DNA of 64,000 nt from an uncultured Bacteroidales bacterium (GTDB lineage: Bacteria > Bacteroidota > Bacteroidia > Bacteroidales > Paludibacteraceae). The notes below the pieces were generated by a model. The model had not been told where the DNA came from and searched no databases. It saw only the letters and a program-made list of their open reading frames with translations. Where the stretch lies: NCBI GenBank assembly GCA_900316845.1, contig ONEG01000001.1, positions 62,001 to 126,000 of the forward strand, given 5' to 3'. A program made the translations under genes and the position numbers. Shown piece after piece: positions 9,375-17,763 of this stretch. The number at the start of each line of letters is the position of its first letter. Position 1 is the first letter of the stretch.

Positions 9375-9779
9375 ATGGTTAAAGAACTCTATTTTCGATT
9401 TCGCAATCTCATCTTGTATGGGATCATCGGTGGCTTTTGTGCCGCGCTTGACTTCGGCGTATATACTGCGCTGTGTTACTTTGATATTATGCCCTATCTG
9501 TGGGCAAACATCATCAGTATTCATATGGGCATCTTCATGTCCTTTATTCTCAACCGCTCCTTCAACTTCAAGGTGAAAGACAAGACGACGCAACGTTTCT
9601 TGTCTTTCTATGCGGTGGGCTTAACCGGCTTAGGTATTAGCGAGTTAATGCTCTATTTGATGGTCACTCTCGGCGGCATGAATGAGCTTCTCTGCAAACT
9701 CATTTCCATCGTCGTTGTTGCTCTGATACAATTCATTTTGAATAAATATATCACCTTCAAACGAAATACTAATGGATAA
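9375..9779 (+). CDS. GtrA family membrane protein
   Basis: 134 aa with four predicted membrane helices and the GtrA pattern (YGIIGGFCAALDFGVY; SFILNRSFNFKVK; QFILNKYITFKR). GtrA proteins are thought to help move undecaprenyl- or polyprenyl-linked sugars across the inner membrane. The stop overlaps the start of the next glycosyltransferase by 8 nt, and that gene overlaps a GT-C membrane protein, giving a gtrA-gtrB-gtrC-like set. It is preceded by the structured RNA candidate. Confidence 0.9.
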   Translation: MVKELYFRFRNLILYGIIGGFCAALDFGVYTALCYFDIMPYLWANIISIHMGIFMSFILNRSFNFKVKDKTTQRFLSFYAVGLTGLGISELMLYLMVTLGGMNELLCKLISIVVVALIQFILNKYITFKRNTNG

Positions 9780-10488
9780 GATCTATTTTGTGCTTCCTGC
9801 CTATAATGAGGAGGCAAACATCGAAGAAGTTATCGCCCAGTGGCATCCCATCTGCGAGCAGATCAACGCAGAAGGCAACGAGGCTCTTTTGGTCATCGCT
9901 AATGATGGCAGCAAAGACAAGACTTTTGCTATCATGCAGAAACTGCAAGCCAAGTATTCTCTTCTCAAACCGCTTGACAAACAGAATTCCGGACACGGAT
10001 CTACGGTGCTTTACCTCTACCATTATGCCATCAATAACAAAGCCGATTACATCTTTCAGACCGATAGTGACGGACAGACCTTGCCGGAAGAGTTTTGGCA
10101 AATGTGGAAAAACCACCATAACTTTGATTTTCAAATAGGTACGCGTGGAGGCAGACAAGATGGAGCAAGCCGTGTCTTTGTGACGAAAACCTTGCGTTTG
10201 GTCGTTTGGCTCATGTTCCATGTGTGGGTTAAGGATGCCAACACGCCTTTCCGTTTGTTGAAAGTAGAAAAACTCAAACCCATCTTGGATGTCATCCCGC
10301 AAGATTATAATTTGGCGAATGTAGCCGTTAGTGCGATTGCTGTCCGCTGGCATTATAGCATCGGTTGGTATCCAATTACTTTCCGTCCTCGCCAAGGGGG
10401 TGTTAACTCCATCAACATGAAGCGCATCTTCAAAATAGGTGTCAAAGCATTAACAGATTTCAGAACTATCAATAGAAATTTACAATGA
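9772..10488 (+). CDS. Family 2 glycosyltransferase, DPM1/GtrB-like
   Basis: 238 aa. GT-A fold with FVLPAYNEEANI at the N-terminus, IANDGSKDKT, and the metal-binding QTDSDGQTLPEEFW. By likeness to GtrB and dolichol-phosphate mannosyltransferase it should transfer a sugar from a nucleotide donor to a polyprenyl phosphate. It lacks the two C-terminal membrane helices of enteric GtrB. Its stop overlaps the next start (ATGA at 10485-10488), which implies coupled translation. Confidence 0.88.
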   Translation: MDKIYFVLPAYNEEANIEEVIAQWHPICEQINAEGNEALLVIANDGSKDKTFAIMQKLQAKYSLLKPLDKQNSGHGSTVLYLYHYAINNKADYIFQTDSDGQTLPEEFWQMWKNHHNFDFQIGTRGGRQDGASRVFVTKTLRLVVWLMFHVWVKDANTPFRLLKVEKLKPILDVIPQDYNLANVAVSAIAVRWHYSIGWYPITFRPRQGGVNSINMKRIFKIGVKALTDFRTINRNLQ

Positions 10489-11969
10489 ATACAAAAAATA
10501 TTTTGAATAAATTTGGTGTAATATTATTTTGTATACTCTCAGCCACGTTGTTCCTGTTATTTTTCTCTCAGACATTGTCCCCTTTATATACTATTGAAGC
10601 TTGCGATAGTAGCGTATTCAAATTAATGGGACAAGCAATACTCCATGGAAAGGTGCCATATGCAGATTTGTTTGATCATAAGGGGCCTATGCTATATGCC
10701 ATACAGGCATTGGGGCAATGGCTAATTCCTGGAAGAAATGGGTTATTTCTTTTAGCAGTAATAGGATTGTCTATTTCTATCTTTTGCTGGTATAGAAGTG
10801 CAAAATTATTTACTACTCCTTTTAAAGGGATTATTGCTATATTGCTTTCTCTTCTTACCTATTATTTTTATGCCGAATATGGAAATTTCACGGAAGACTG
10901 GAATATTCCATTCATCTCGGTAGCGTACTACCAAATCCTTTCTTTATTATTTAAAGAAGAATCTGAGAAACTTTTCATACCCGGAGTAGTTGTTGGACTA
11001 TGTTTGGCAGGATCTTTCTTCATTCGTCCAAACGATGCAGTTGCCTTCATAGGTGCTCCTGTTTTAGGATTACTAATATGGTTTATAAAAGAGAAAAGGG
11101 TACACGATGTTTTAGTATGGATAGGAGGTTTTGCGTTAGGTTTTTCTATCATAGCCTCAATTTTCATTATTTGGTTTGCCTATCATAATGCACTTAATGA
11201 CTTATGGTATGGCTTGATAGGATTCAATGCTAAATATGCTACGGGCATTAAAGGACTCCTAAAAGGATGTTTGAAAATCAAGAAATTAAGCTATGTTCCC
11301 TTTTTAGTGACTTTGATAGTATTGGCTACTCAAATTAAGGGTAATAGAATCATTTATATTTTAATTCCTTCTACTATTGCTGCTTATGTTCTACAAGGAA
11401 ATGATGCTTACATGCATTACTGGATGGCATGGGTTCCGGTTATATTTTTCTCTTTTTGGCTAATTGTTATGTGTCAAGCAAATATCGCGTTCAAGATAAT
11501 TGCCATTTGCGTCTTTTTATCTTTGCCTATTTTTAACAGTATGAATTGGTTAAAAACTCCCATAACTATGTATAAGGAGGTAAAACATAATATTCGAGCT
11601 AAGGATTCTACCCTTGTTAATACGCAATGCCTTTTTGAAGAAATGAATGAAGTAGATAAGGATTCTATCTGGAGTTATAACCTTACTTGGCATGCTAAAG
11701 GTTCTATTTGGTCTGATGCGTTTAATGTACTTTTGGTGAATAAAGTTATCCCGTGCAATAGAGTGCCGTTAATATTTATGGCTTTACGAGATGAAACTTT
11801 ATACGAGAGTATGGACGTAATAAAGGCGCAACCTAAATATATATTATACTCTCCAAATCATTACACCCCAAAAACTTTCGAAAAAGATAGTCTATATATC
11901 TACGAAAATTATATAACTTACAAAGAAAGTATTAAACCACAGATTATTCTATATAAACGAAAGCAATGA
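10485..11969 (+). CDS. GT-C type membrane glycosyltransferase (ArnT/PMT-like)
   Basis: 494 aa, about ten hydrophobic helices. The first extracytoplasmic loop carries acidic residues expected of GT-C enzymes: EACDSSVFKLMGQ, then VPYADLFDHKGPM, a motif common to GT39-like transferases. It should use the polyprenyl-phosphate sugar made by the preceding GT2 and add it to a surface glycan, as the serotype-specific Gtr does. The gene is visibly richer in A+T than its neighbours, as acceptor-specific glycosyltransferases often are. Acceptor and sugar unknown. Confidence 0.75.
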   Translation: MNTKNILNKFGVILFCILSATLFLLFFSQTLSPLYTIEACDSSVFKLMGQAILHGKVPYADLFDHKGPMLYAIQALGQWLIPGRNGLFLLAVIGLSISIFCWYRSAKLFTTPFKGIIAILLSLLTYYFYAEYGNFTEDWNIPFISVAYYQILSLLFKEESEKLFIPGVVVGLCLAGSFFIRPNDAVAFIGAPVLGLLIWFIKEKRVHDVLVWIGGFALGFSIIASIFIIWFAYHNALNDLWYGLIGFNAKYATGIKGLLKGCLKIKKLSYVPFLVTLIVLATQIKGNRIIYILIPSTIAAYVLQGNDAYMHYWMAWVPVIFFSFWLIVMCQANIAFKIIAICVFLSLPIFNSMNWLKTPITMYKEVKHNIRAKDSTLVNTQCLFEEMNEVDKDSIWSYNLTWHAKGSIWSDAFNVLLVNKVIPCNRVPLIFMALRDETLYESMDVIKAQPKYILYSPNHYTPKTFEKDSLYIYENYITYKESIKPQIILYKRKQ

Positions 11970-12085
11970 CCCAATATGATTATTAATTCGGAGCAACATT
12001 GGACAAATCTTTTGGATAAAATGCCGCTATTTTATGGAAAATATTACAAATTGAAGATTTATTTGTAAAGAATCGCAGATTTTTC

Positions 12086-12116
12086 TTGCAAGAATCGGAG
12101 ATTTTTTGTATCTTTG
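12086..12116 (+). promoter_or_regulatory. Bacteroidota-type promoter for the ATPase gene
   Basis: TTG at 12086-12088, 20 nt, TATCTTTG at 12109-12116; the ORF starts at 12162. It separates the ATPase/glf pair from the glycosyltransferase cassette. Confidence 0.75.
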
Positions 12117-12161
12117 CAGCGGTTTTTAAAGTAATTATGCCGAAAGGATGAGAAAACAGCT

Positions 12162-13349
12162 ATGATAGTACGTTCACAATGTCATGATTTTATTGCCAGG
12201 TTGCAAGAGCCGAGGCGAACAATTCAAGTAGTTGCAGGTCCGCGTCAAGTGGGCAAAACAACAATGGTCAAGCAGGCACTCCAACAGTTAGAAATACCTT
12301 CTCGCTTCTTCAATGCTGACGGTGTAGATGCGGATGACAAAGAGTGGATTGCCACCAGATGGGAGGAAGTGCGTGCGTTGTTACGCTTCAATCACTATGA
12401 CGAGATTATTCTCGCCATTGATGAGATCCACAAAATCAACAACTGGAGCGAGCAAATCAAGCGCGAATGGGACGATGACACCTTCCATGATGTGAATATC
12501 AAATTGGTATTGTTGGGCTCATCGCGTCTGCTGCTCAAAAAAGGGCTTACTGAATCATTGGCAGGACGATTTGAGATCATTCCGATGGGACATTGGTCTT
12601 TTGCTGAGATGCATGAAGCCTTTGGGTGGAATATAAATCAATATGTCTATTTTGGCGGTTATCCGGGCAGTGCTCCATATATCAATAACGAAACACGTTG
12701 GCGCAAGTATATGCGTGAGTCTATCATATCACCGGCGATAGAGAAGGATGTGTTGCAAACCACATTCATCTACAAGCCTGCCCTCATGCACCAACTTTTT
12801 CACCTCGGCTGTGCCTATTCCGGAGAATTACTGTCCTACAATAAGATGCTTGGCTTATTGCAAGATGCCGGCAATGCGACAACCTTGGTCAATTATCTGG
12901 AAGTTTTAGGAGAGAGCAAACTGCTTATCGGTCTGCCCAAATATGTGATGGACGCTTCGCGCAAGTACCGCACGATACCCAAGCTGCAAGTCTTTAACAA
13001 TGGGCTGCTAACTGCTTTAACGGATGGCATTTCGTTTGAAAAAGTGAGTACAAATCCCCAACTTTGGGGACGCTGGGTGGAGTCGGCTGTAGGATGTTTC
13101 CTGCTAGACAAAATGGATGAACTGGAAGGAGAGTTGTATTACTGGCGAGAGAACGATGAAGAAGTTGATTTCGTGGTGCGTCGCGGTGATAAATTATTGG
13201 CTATCGAGGTCAAGAGCGGCAGACGGCAAAACAACACCGGCCTTGGCACATTCATGCAGCACTTTCACCCGCAACACTCGTTGGTGGTCGGAGGCAACGC
13301 AATGCCGCTGGAAGATTTTTTCAATGGAGATATTGAAAGTTTATTGTAA
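12162..13349 (+). CDS. AAA ATPase with C-terminal DUF4143-like domain
   Basis: 395 aa. Walker A is VAGPRQVGKTTM near residues 25-36, and Walker B is ILAIDEIHKI. A sensor-like LVLLGSSRLLL and a GRFEIIPM segment follow. The C-terminal part has a PD-(D/E)XK-like pattern (EEVDFVVRRGDKLLAIEVKSG), as in many AAA_14/DUF4143 proteins, a widespread Bacteroidota family of unknown role, often proposed as defence or toxin-related ATPases. The stop overlaps the glf start by one base (TAATG), so the two are probably coupled although no shared function is obvious. Confidence 0.85.
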   Translation: MIVRSQCHDFIARLQEPRRTIQVVAGPRQVGKTTMVKQALQQLEIPSRFFNADGVDADDKEWIATRWEEVRALLRFNHYDEIILAIDEIHKINNWSEQIKREWDDDTFHDVNIKLVLLGSSRLLLKKGLTESLAGRFEIIPMGHWSFAEMHEAFGWNINQYVYFGGYPGSAPYINNETRWRKYMRESIISPAIEKDVLQTTFIYKPALMHQLFHLGCAYSGELLSYNKMLGLLQDAGNATTLVNYLEVLGESKLLIGLPKYVMDASRKYRTIPKLQVFNNGLLTALTDGISFEKVSTNPQLWGRWVESAVGCFLLDKMDELEGELYYWRENDEEVDFVVRRGDKLLAIEVKSGRRQNNTGLGTFMQHFHPQHSLVVGGNAMPLEDFFNGDIESLL

Positions 13350-14469
13350 TGAAATACGATTATCTCATAGTTGGCTCTGGTCTCTTCGGAGCAACATTTG
13401 CTTACAAAGCAAAGCAGGCAGGGAAGAAGTGTCTGGTCATTGACAAACGTCCGCATTTAGGAGGAAATGTGTATTGTGATCAGATTGAAGGGATCAATGT
13501 GCACAAGTACGGTGCGCATATCTTCCATACTGCCAATAAAGAAGTATGGGATTTTGTGAACTCCCTTGTGCCATTTAATCGCTATACCAATTGTCCGGTA
13601 GCTAATTTTCATGGGGAGTTATACAATCTTCCTTTTAATATGAATACCTTCTCGCAGTTGTGGGGTGTACGCACTCCAAACGAGGCAAAAGCGAAGATTG
13701 ATGAGCAGCGCGCGGAAGCATTAGCTGCTCTTAATGGGCGAGAACCGCAGAACTTGGAAGAACAAGCCCTTTGCTTAGTTGGCAAAGATATTTTCTACAA
13801 ACTCATCAAAGAGTACACCGAAAAACAATGGGGTAGAGACTGCAAAGAGTTACCGGCTTTTATCATCCGTCGTTTGCCGGTTCGGTTCGTGTTTGATAAT
13901 AATTATTTCAACGATACGTATCAGGGTATTCTCCTATTGGCGGGTACAATAAGTTAATCGCTGCGCTGTTAGAAGGTGTGGAGGTTAAAACGGAGTGTGA
14001 TTTCTTTAAGGAATACAAAGATTCATGGCGTGAGATAGCAGACCAATTGGTCTATACCGGACCGATTGACGAGTATTTTGATTTTCGTTTAGGTCGGCTC
14101 GATTGGCGCACAGTTACTTTTAAGACGCGCATAGAAAACACCCCGAACTATCAAGGCAACGCGGTTATTAACTATACCTCGCACGATGTGCCATATACCC
14201 GCGTCATCGAGCACAAGCATTTTGAGATGTTCGGGCAAGCCGTTTATGATTGCCCAAAAACCGTCATCAGCGAAGAGTATTCCACCGAGTACAAACCCGG
14301 CATGGAGCAGTTTTATCCGGTGAACGATGCCCGCAATAACACCCTTGCTGATCAATATCGCTCACTTGCTGCTCAGGAAAAGAATGTCATCTTTGGAGGT
14401 CGCCTAGCCGAGTACAAATACTACGACATGGCTCCGGTTATTGAGAAAGTCCTCAATATGCTTATTTAG
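13349..14469 (+). pseudogene. glf: UDP-galactopyranose mutase, broken by a 2-nt insertion
   Basis: Two frames together make one mutase. The first (13349-13957) has the FAD site IVGSGLFGATFAYKAK, the HIFHT segment and KEYTEKQWGRD. At 13931-13932 an extra CT (TCCT read as TCTCCT) shifts the frame and gives a stop 25 nt later. Reading on without these two bases gives YQGIPIGGYNKLI and continues intact to 14469 through GRLDWRT and RVIEHKHFE. An intact enzyme would interconvert UDP-galactopyranose and UDP-galactofuranose. The downstream half is undecayed, so this is either a very recent mutation, a phase-variable state, or a sequencing/assembly error. Confidence 0.85.
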
Positions 14470-14840
14470 TACTTTCATCCTTTTCCCAGCATGCCAAGCC
14501 GTTTGTATAAAAATTTGCATGAGATTCTTGATACACTTGAGACTCTTTCGTCTAATTTGCTCATTTTCAGACGAATCGTTGACATTTGGAAATCTTAACT
14601 GTCTCAACTATCTCAACTTTCTTACATCATTTTTTTTGTTCTAATCGTTTTAACCTTTTGGGGATGAAACGGTCAAAACGGTCTATGTGGTCATGTCTTT
14701 TTTGTCGTATTGACCTCCGTCCAAACTGACTCAAATCAGCTCCTCCGATAGTCCAATCGTTAGTGATAAGTTAGTTATTCGTTGGATATTCGTTAGTCAT
14801 TGTACTACCCAATACGTACCCAAAAAGGATTAAAACAACG
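14470..14840. other. Non-coding stretch after glf
   Basis: I find no convincing gene. The DNA is loosely repetitive (for example, near-copies of AACTGTCTCAACTATCTCAAC and AACGGTCAAAACGGTC), like other low-complexity fillers in this genome. Confidence 0.5.
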
Positions 14841-14875
14841 AAAATCCCGCCACTCGGAAGAGTAGGCGGGATTTT
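14841..14875. terminator. Bidirectional terminator hairpin
   Basis: AAAATCCCGCC and GGCGGGATTTT form an 11-bp perfect stem with a 13-nt loop, with A-runs on the left and T-runs on the right. It would serve glf from the left and minus-strand transcripts from the right. Confidence 0.8.
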
Positions 14876-14903
14876 ATATAGTTAAGAGGTCCTTTTTAAA
14901 AGC

Positions 14904-14934
14904 GAAAACAGCCGTCATCGCGACGTCTGTTTTT
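14904..14934 (-). terminator. Second terminator hairpin, minus-strand reading
   Basis: AAAACAGCCGTC/GACGTCTGTTTT form a 12-bp stem with one mismatch and a 5-nt loop; on the minus strand a T-rich tract follows. It contains the stop of the small ORF at 14915. Confidence 0.65.
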
Positions 14935-15034
14935 CTAAGGTATTAGTCTGTTTATTTAAGGTACAAAAAAGATTGGTCTTGTTCGTCTTTGGACTCTCAA
15001 TAACAACCCCCATTTTGCTAACTGTAGTTGTCAT
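14915..15034 (-). CDS. Candidate 39-aa small protein
   Basis: The ATG at 15034 lies 15 nt downstream of a consensus -7 box (15049-15056, minus strand). The frame runs 39 codons, rich in Thr, Lys and Asn (starts MTTTVSKMGVV, ends LEKQTSR), and its TGA falls inside a terminator hairpin. There is no family match I know. Promoter, ORF and terminator fit within about 180 nt, so this is either a small-protein gene or a small RNA with a chance ORF. Confidence 0.35.
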   Translation of the reverse strand: MTTTVSKMGVVIESPKTNKTNLFCTLNKQTNTLEKQTSR

Positions 15035-15048
15035 TTTCAAATCCGATG

Positions 15049-15080
15049 CAAAAGTACTGCTTTTTTTTGATATGACCAAA
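15049..15080 (-). promoter_or_regulatory. Bacteroidota-type promoter, minus strand
   Basis: On the minus strand, TTTG (15077-15080), 20 nt, TACTTTTG (15049-15056). It points at the 39-aa ORF and away from the phosphoesterase gene, which ends at 15158. Confidence 0.6.
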
Positions 15081-15157
15081 TCTTTTTTTATGTTTTACAA
15101 CATATTCCACCAAAAATCTCAATTTTTTAACATTTTTTGCACTATTTATGGGGTAAA

Positions 15158-15724
15158 TCACAATCTTTCCAGCTCAATTACTTCCAAATTGTCAATTTTT
15201 GATCCATTGATGGTAAATCTCAAAAGTGTCTGGCAGGGTTGCCATCCTTGTTTTCCTGCTGCTCCGGGATTCATCGTGAGGAATTTATAGAGCGGATCGT
15301 ATTGCACTTTGAGAATATGGCTATGACCGCAGACGAAGAGATCGATGGCATTTACCATTTGGTCATTTACCATTTGTTCATTTATTGGGTCATTGGGCAT
15401 TTTGGCATTTTTTGCTTCGAGACTTTTGCGGAACCAGGGAATGAGCCAGGGGTTGTATTTGCCGGGATAGCCGCCAATATGTGTCATAAGGACGTTTACC
15501 TCTTCTACGCGGAAGCGGTAGAACTCAGGAAGGGAGTAGCGCACATCTCCGGAATCCATGTTTCCATATACCGCACGAGTGGGTTTAAACTCCCGCAGGG
15601 CTTGTAATACTTCCGCGGAACCAATATCACCGGCATGCCAGATCTCATCGACATCCTTGAAATGCTCAAAGATGCGGCGGTCTAAAAGACCATGTGTGTC
15701 CGAAAGAAGTCCGATGCGAGTCAT
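15158..15724 (-). CDS. YfcE/MJ0936-type metallophosphoesterase
   Basis: 188 aa. Calcineurin-like motifs in order: LLSDTHG (residues 6-12), HAGDIGS, GNMD, THIGG and CGHSHI. It should be a cytoplasmic phosphodiesterase using two metals; the natural substrate is unknown. An insertion of about 15 residues (KMPNDPINEQMVNDQMVN) between THIGG and CGHSH is coded by a low-complexity repeat. Last gene of the pheT-prfC-MFS-gldF run; a repeat-filled 25-nt gap separates it from gldF. Confidence 0.88.
   Translation of the reverse strand: MTRIGLLSDTHGLLDRRIFEHFKDVDEIWHAGDIGSAEVLQALREFKPTRAVYGNMDSGDVRYSLPEFYRFRVEEVNVLMTHIGGYPGKYNPWLIPWFRKSLEAKNAKMPNDPINEQMVNDQMVNAIDLFVCGHSHILKVQYDPLYKFLTMNPGAAGKQGWQPCQTLLRFTINGSKIDNLEVIELERL
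15351..15412 (-). repeat. Low-complexity repeat inside the phosphoesterase ORF
   Basis: Four or five loose copies of CATTTACCATTTG-like words, kept in frame in a loop between two metal-binding motifs. The same word occurs between genes at 63415-63450 and, more loosely, at 15725-15749. Confidence 0.7.
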
Positions 15725-15749
15725 GTCATTTTCTCATTTATACATTTTC

Positions 15750-16415
15750 TCATTTGCGGGTGAGACGGTCGATGGTAAAAATAGCAGCGATGATGGCGAA
15801 GATTGCTATGGTGACAAAGAAGACTACGTCACGCAGGTCTAAGACTCCACGGGAAAGGGCAGAGTAGTGATCCTGCAATAACACCCAGTAAAGCACAAAG
15901 CAACTCAGCGCGCCGGAGATGAAACAAACAATCTGGCTCTTGCTGAACGTAGCGCAGAGCAGACCGATCGCCATAAATGTACCCGACAAAAGTATCAAGC
16001 CAATGAACGAACCCAAGAAGGCACCGCTGTCCAAGTTACCCATCGGTTCTGCCATATATGCCACTACAAAATAGTGAACGAAACAGGGTAACAGGCCGAT
16101 CAGAACTAATGTCCATGCCGCAAAATACTTACCGAGCATTATGCGTGTAAGCGAGATGGGCTTCGTGCGAATAAGATCCCAGATGCCCGACTGCCGTTCT
16201 TCGGAGAGAAGCCGCATGGTTAATGCAGGACAGAGCAACATGAAGAGCCATGGCGATAATTGGAAGAGTCCGTCCACTTGGGCGTACCCGGAATCAATGA
16301 TGTTCCATTGACCGGGTATCACCCAGAGGAAAAGGCTGATCGCCAATTGATACAAGCCTATGACGATGTACGCAATCGGCGTTGAGAAATAATATGTAAG
16401 TTCCTTCTTATACAT
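15750..16415 (-). CDS. gldF: GldF-like ABC transporter permease
   Basis: 221 aa with six hydrophobic helices. The order of segments matches GldF: PWLFMLLCPALTMRLLSEE, GIWDLIRTKPISLTRIMLGKY, GNLDSGAFLGSFIGLILL, and a C-terminal LSRGVLDLRDVVFF. In Flavobacterium GldF works with GldA and GldG in an ABC complex needed for gliding. Here no gldG or gldA is adjacent; neighbours are an MFS transporter and a phosphoesterase. Starts one base after the MFS gene ends. Confidence 0.82.
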   Translation of the reverse strand: MYKKELTYYFSTPIAYIVIGLYQLAISLFLWVIPGQWNIIDSGYAQVDGLFQLSPWLFMLLCPALTMRLLSEERQSGIWDLIRTKPISLTRIMLGKYFAAWTLVLIGLLPCFVHYFVVAYMAEPMGNLDSGAFLGSFIGLILLSGTFMAIGLLCATFSKSQIVCFISGALSCFVLYWVLLQDHYSALSRGVLDLRDVVFFVTIAIFAIIAAIFTIDRLTRK

Positions 16416-17714
16416 TTAGTGTTTCACTTCAAGGTTCTTGTTCACCGGGGTTTTCGGGAAGAAGATCCAGAAGGAGATCGCAACGACAAGTGCAAAGCCT
16501 GCGAAAATATACCATGCTTGTTTCCAACCATCCCAAACGGCTAATGGACCTTGTGAAGTGACTTCCTCTGCCATAACGAGTTTATTGACAATCGCTTGGG
16601 CAGAGAGCGTACCGATAGTAGCTCCAAAACCGTTGGTCATCATCATAAAGAGCCCCTGCGCAGACGAACGCTGTGCTTCTTCTGTCTCCTGATCCACATA
16701 AAGGGCGCCGGAGATATTGAAGAAGTCAAAAGCAAAACCATAGACGATGCAGCTGAGGATGAAGAGTATCACGCCGGGGAATCCCGGGTTTCCGGCTCCG
16801 AAGAAACCAAAACGGAAGACCCACGCGAACATCGCCATTAGCATGACATTCTTGATTCCGAAGCGTTTGAGGAAGAACGGAATAGCCAAGATACAGAGCG
16901 CCTCGCAGATCTGGCTGATGGAGATGAGGATGTTTGCGTGCTGTACACCAAAGGTGTTTGCAAACTCTTCGATCGCGCCAAACGAGGTAATGAAGGGGTT
17001 TGCATAACTATTCGTCACTTGCAGACACATTCCGAGCATCATCGAGAAGATGAAGAAGAGCGCCATCTTCTTTTGTTTGAAGAGCGCAAAGGCCTTCAGA
17101 CCGAGTGCCTCTACGAGATCGACCGATCCTTCTGTCTTATTGATTTCACAAGCCGGTAATGTCAGCGCGTAAGCCGCTAACAAGAGACTCAGACCGCCGG
17201 AAACGACAAACTGCCACGGGGTAGCTTGGAAGCCGAGTAGGTCAATACACCACATAGTCGCGATGAAGCCCACCGTACCAAACACACGAATCGGCGGGAA
17301 GTCCTTCACGGTATCCATTCCGGCTTTTACTAAGGCATTGAAAGCCACGGAGTTTGTAAGCGCGATGGTCGGCATGAAGAATGCTACGGAAATCGTGTAA
17401 AGGGAGAAAAGGGTAGCAAAATGTACATCTGCCGCCGTATAAGCGTAGAGGCCTGCAGCACACATGAAGAGACCCGCTAAGGCGTGACAAAGGCTGAGCG
17501 TCTTTTGCGCCTGAATCCAGCGATCCGCCACGATACCCATCAACGCAGGCATGAAAAGGCTGACGATACCTTGGATAGAGTAGAACCAACCGATGTGCTG
17601 ACCCATACCTTGTTTGAAGAGGTATGTTCCCATTGAGGTTAAGTACGCGCCCCAAACTGCGAACTCCAGGAAGTTCATGACGATGAGGCGGATTTGTAGT
17701 GATCTGTTTTTCAT
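16416..17714 (-). CDS. nupG: Nucleoside:H+ symporter family MFS transporter (NupG/XapB-like)
   Basis: 432 aa, twelve predicted helices. The N-terminus (MNFLEFAVWGAYLTSMGTYL) and MPALMGIVADRWI are typical of the nucleoside:H+ symporter family, as is FPPIRVFGTVGFI in the middle. Likely imports nucleosides or xanthosine. The upstream gap to prfC carries CCTAG-type repeats (17735-17763). Confidence 0.85.
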   Translation of the reverse strand: MKNRSLQIRLIVMNFLEFAVWGAYLTSMGTYLFKQGMGQHIGWFYSIQGIVSLFMPALMGIVADRWIQAQKTLSLCHALAGLFMCAAGLYAYTAADVHFATLFSLYTISVAFFMPTIALTNSVAFNALVKAGMDTVKDFPPIRVFGTVGFIATMWCIDLLGFQATPWQFVVSGGLSLLLAAYALTLPACEINKTEGSVDLVEALGLKAFALFKQKKMALFFIFSMMLGMCLQVTNSYANPFITSFGAIEEFANTFGVQHANILISISQICEALCILAIPFFLKRFGIKNVMLMAMFAWVFRFGFFGAGNPGFPGVILFILSCIVYGFAFDFFNISGALYVDQETEEAQRSSAQGLFMMMTNGFGATIGTLSAQAIVNKLVMAEEVTSQGPLAVWDGWKQAWYIFAGFALVVAISFWIFFPKTPVNKNLEVKH

Positions 17715-17763
17715 ATTGATTTGATTTTACTGGTTGTCCTAGTTTCCTAGGAATCCTAGGCTC

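Noticed and set aside
13925..13960. Programmed ribosomal frameshift in glf
   Set aside because: There is no slippery heptamer or downstream pseudoknot, and UDP-galactopyranose mutases are not known to use one. A 2-nt insertion is the simpler reading.
12162..14469. ATPase plus glf as a defence island
   Set aside because: Only the AAA/DUF4143-like ATPase has a possible link to defence; no nuclease, methylase or toxin partner is adjacent.
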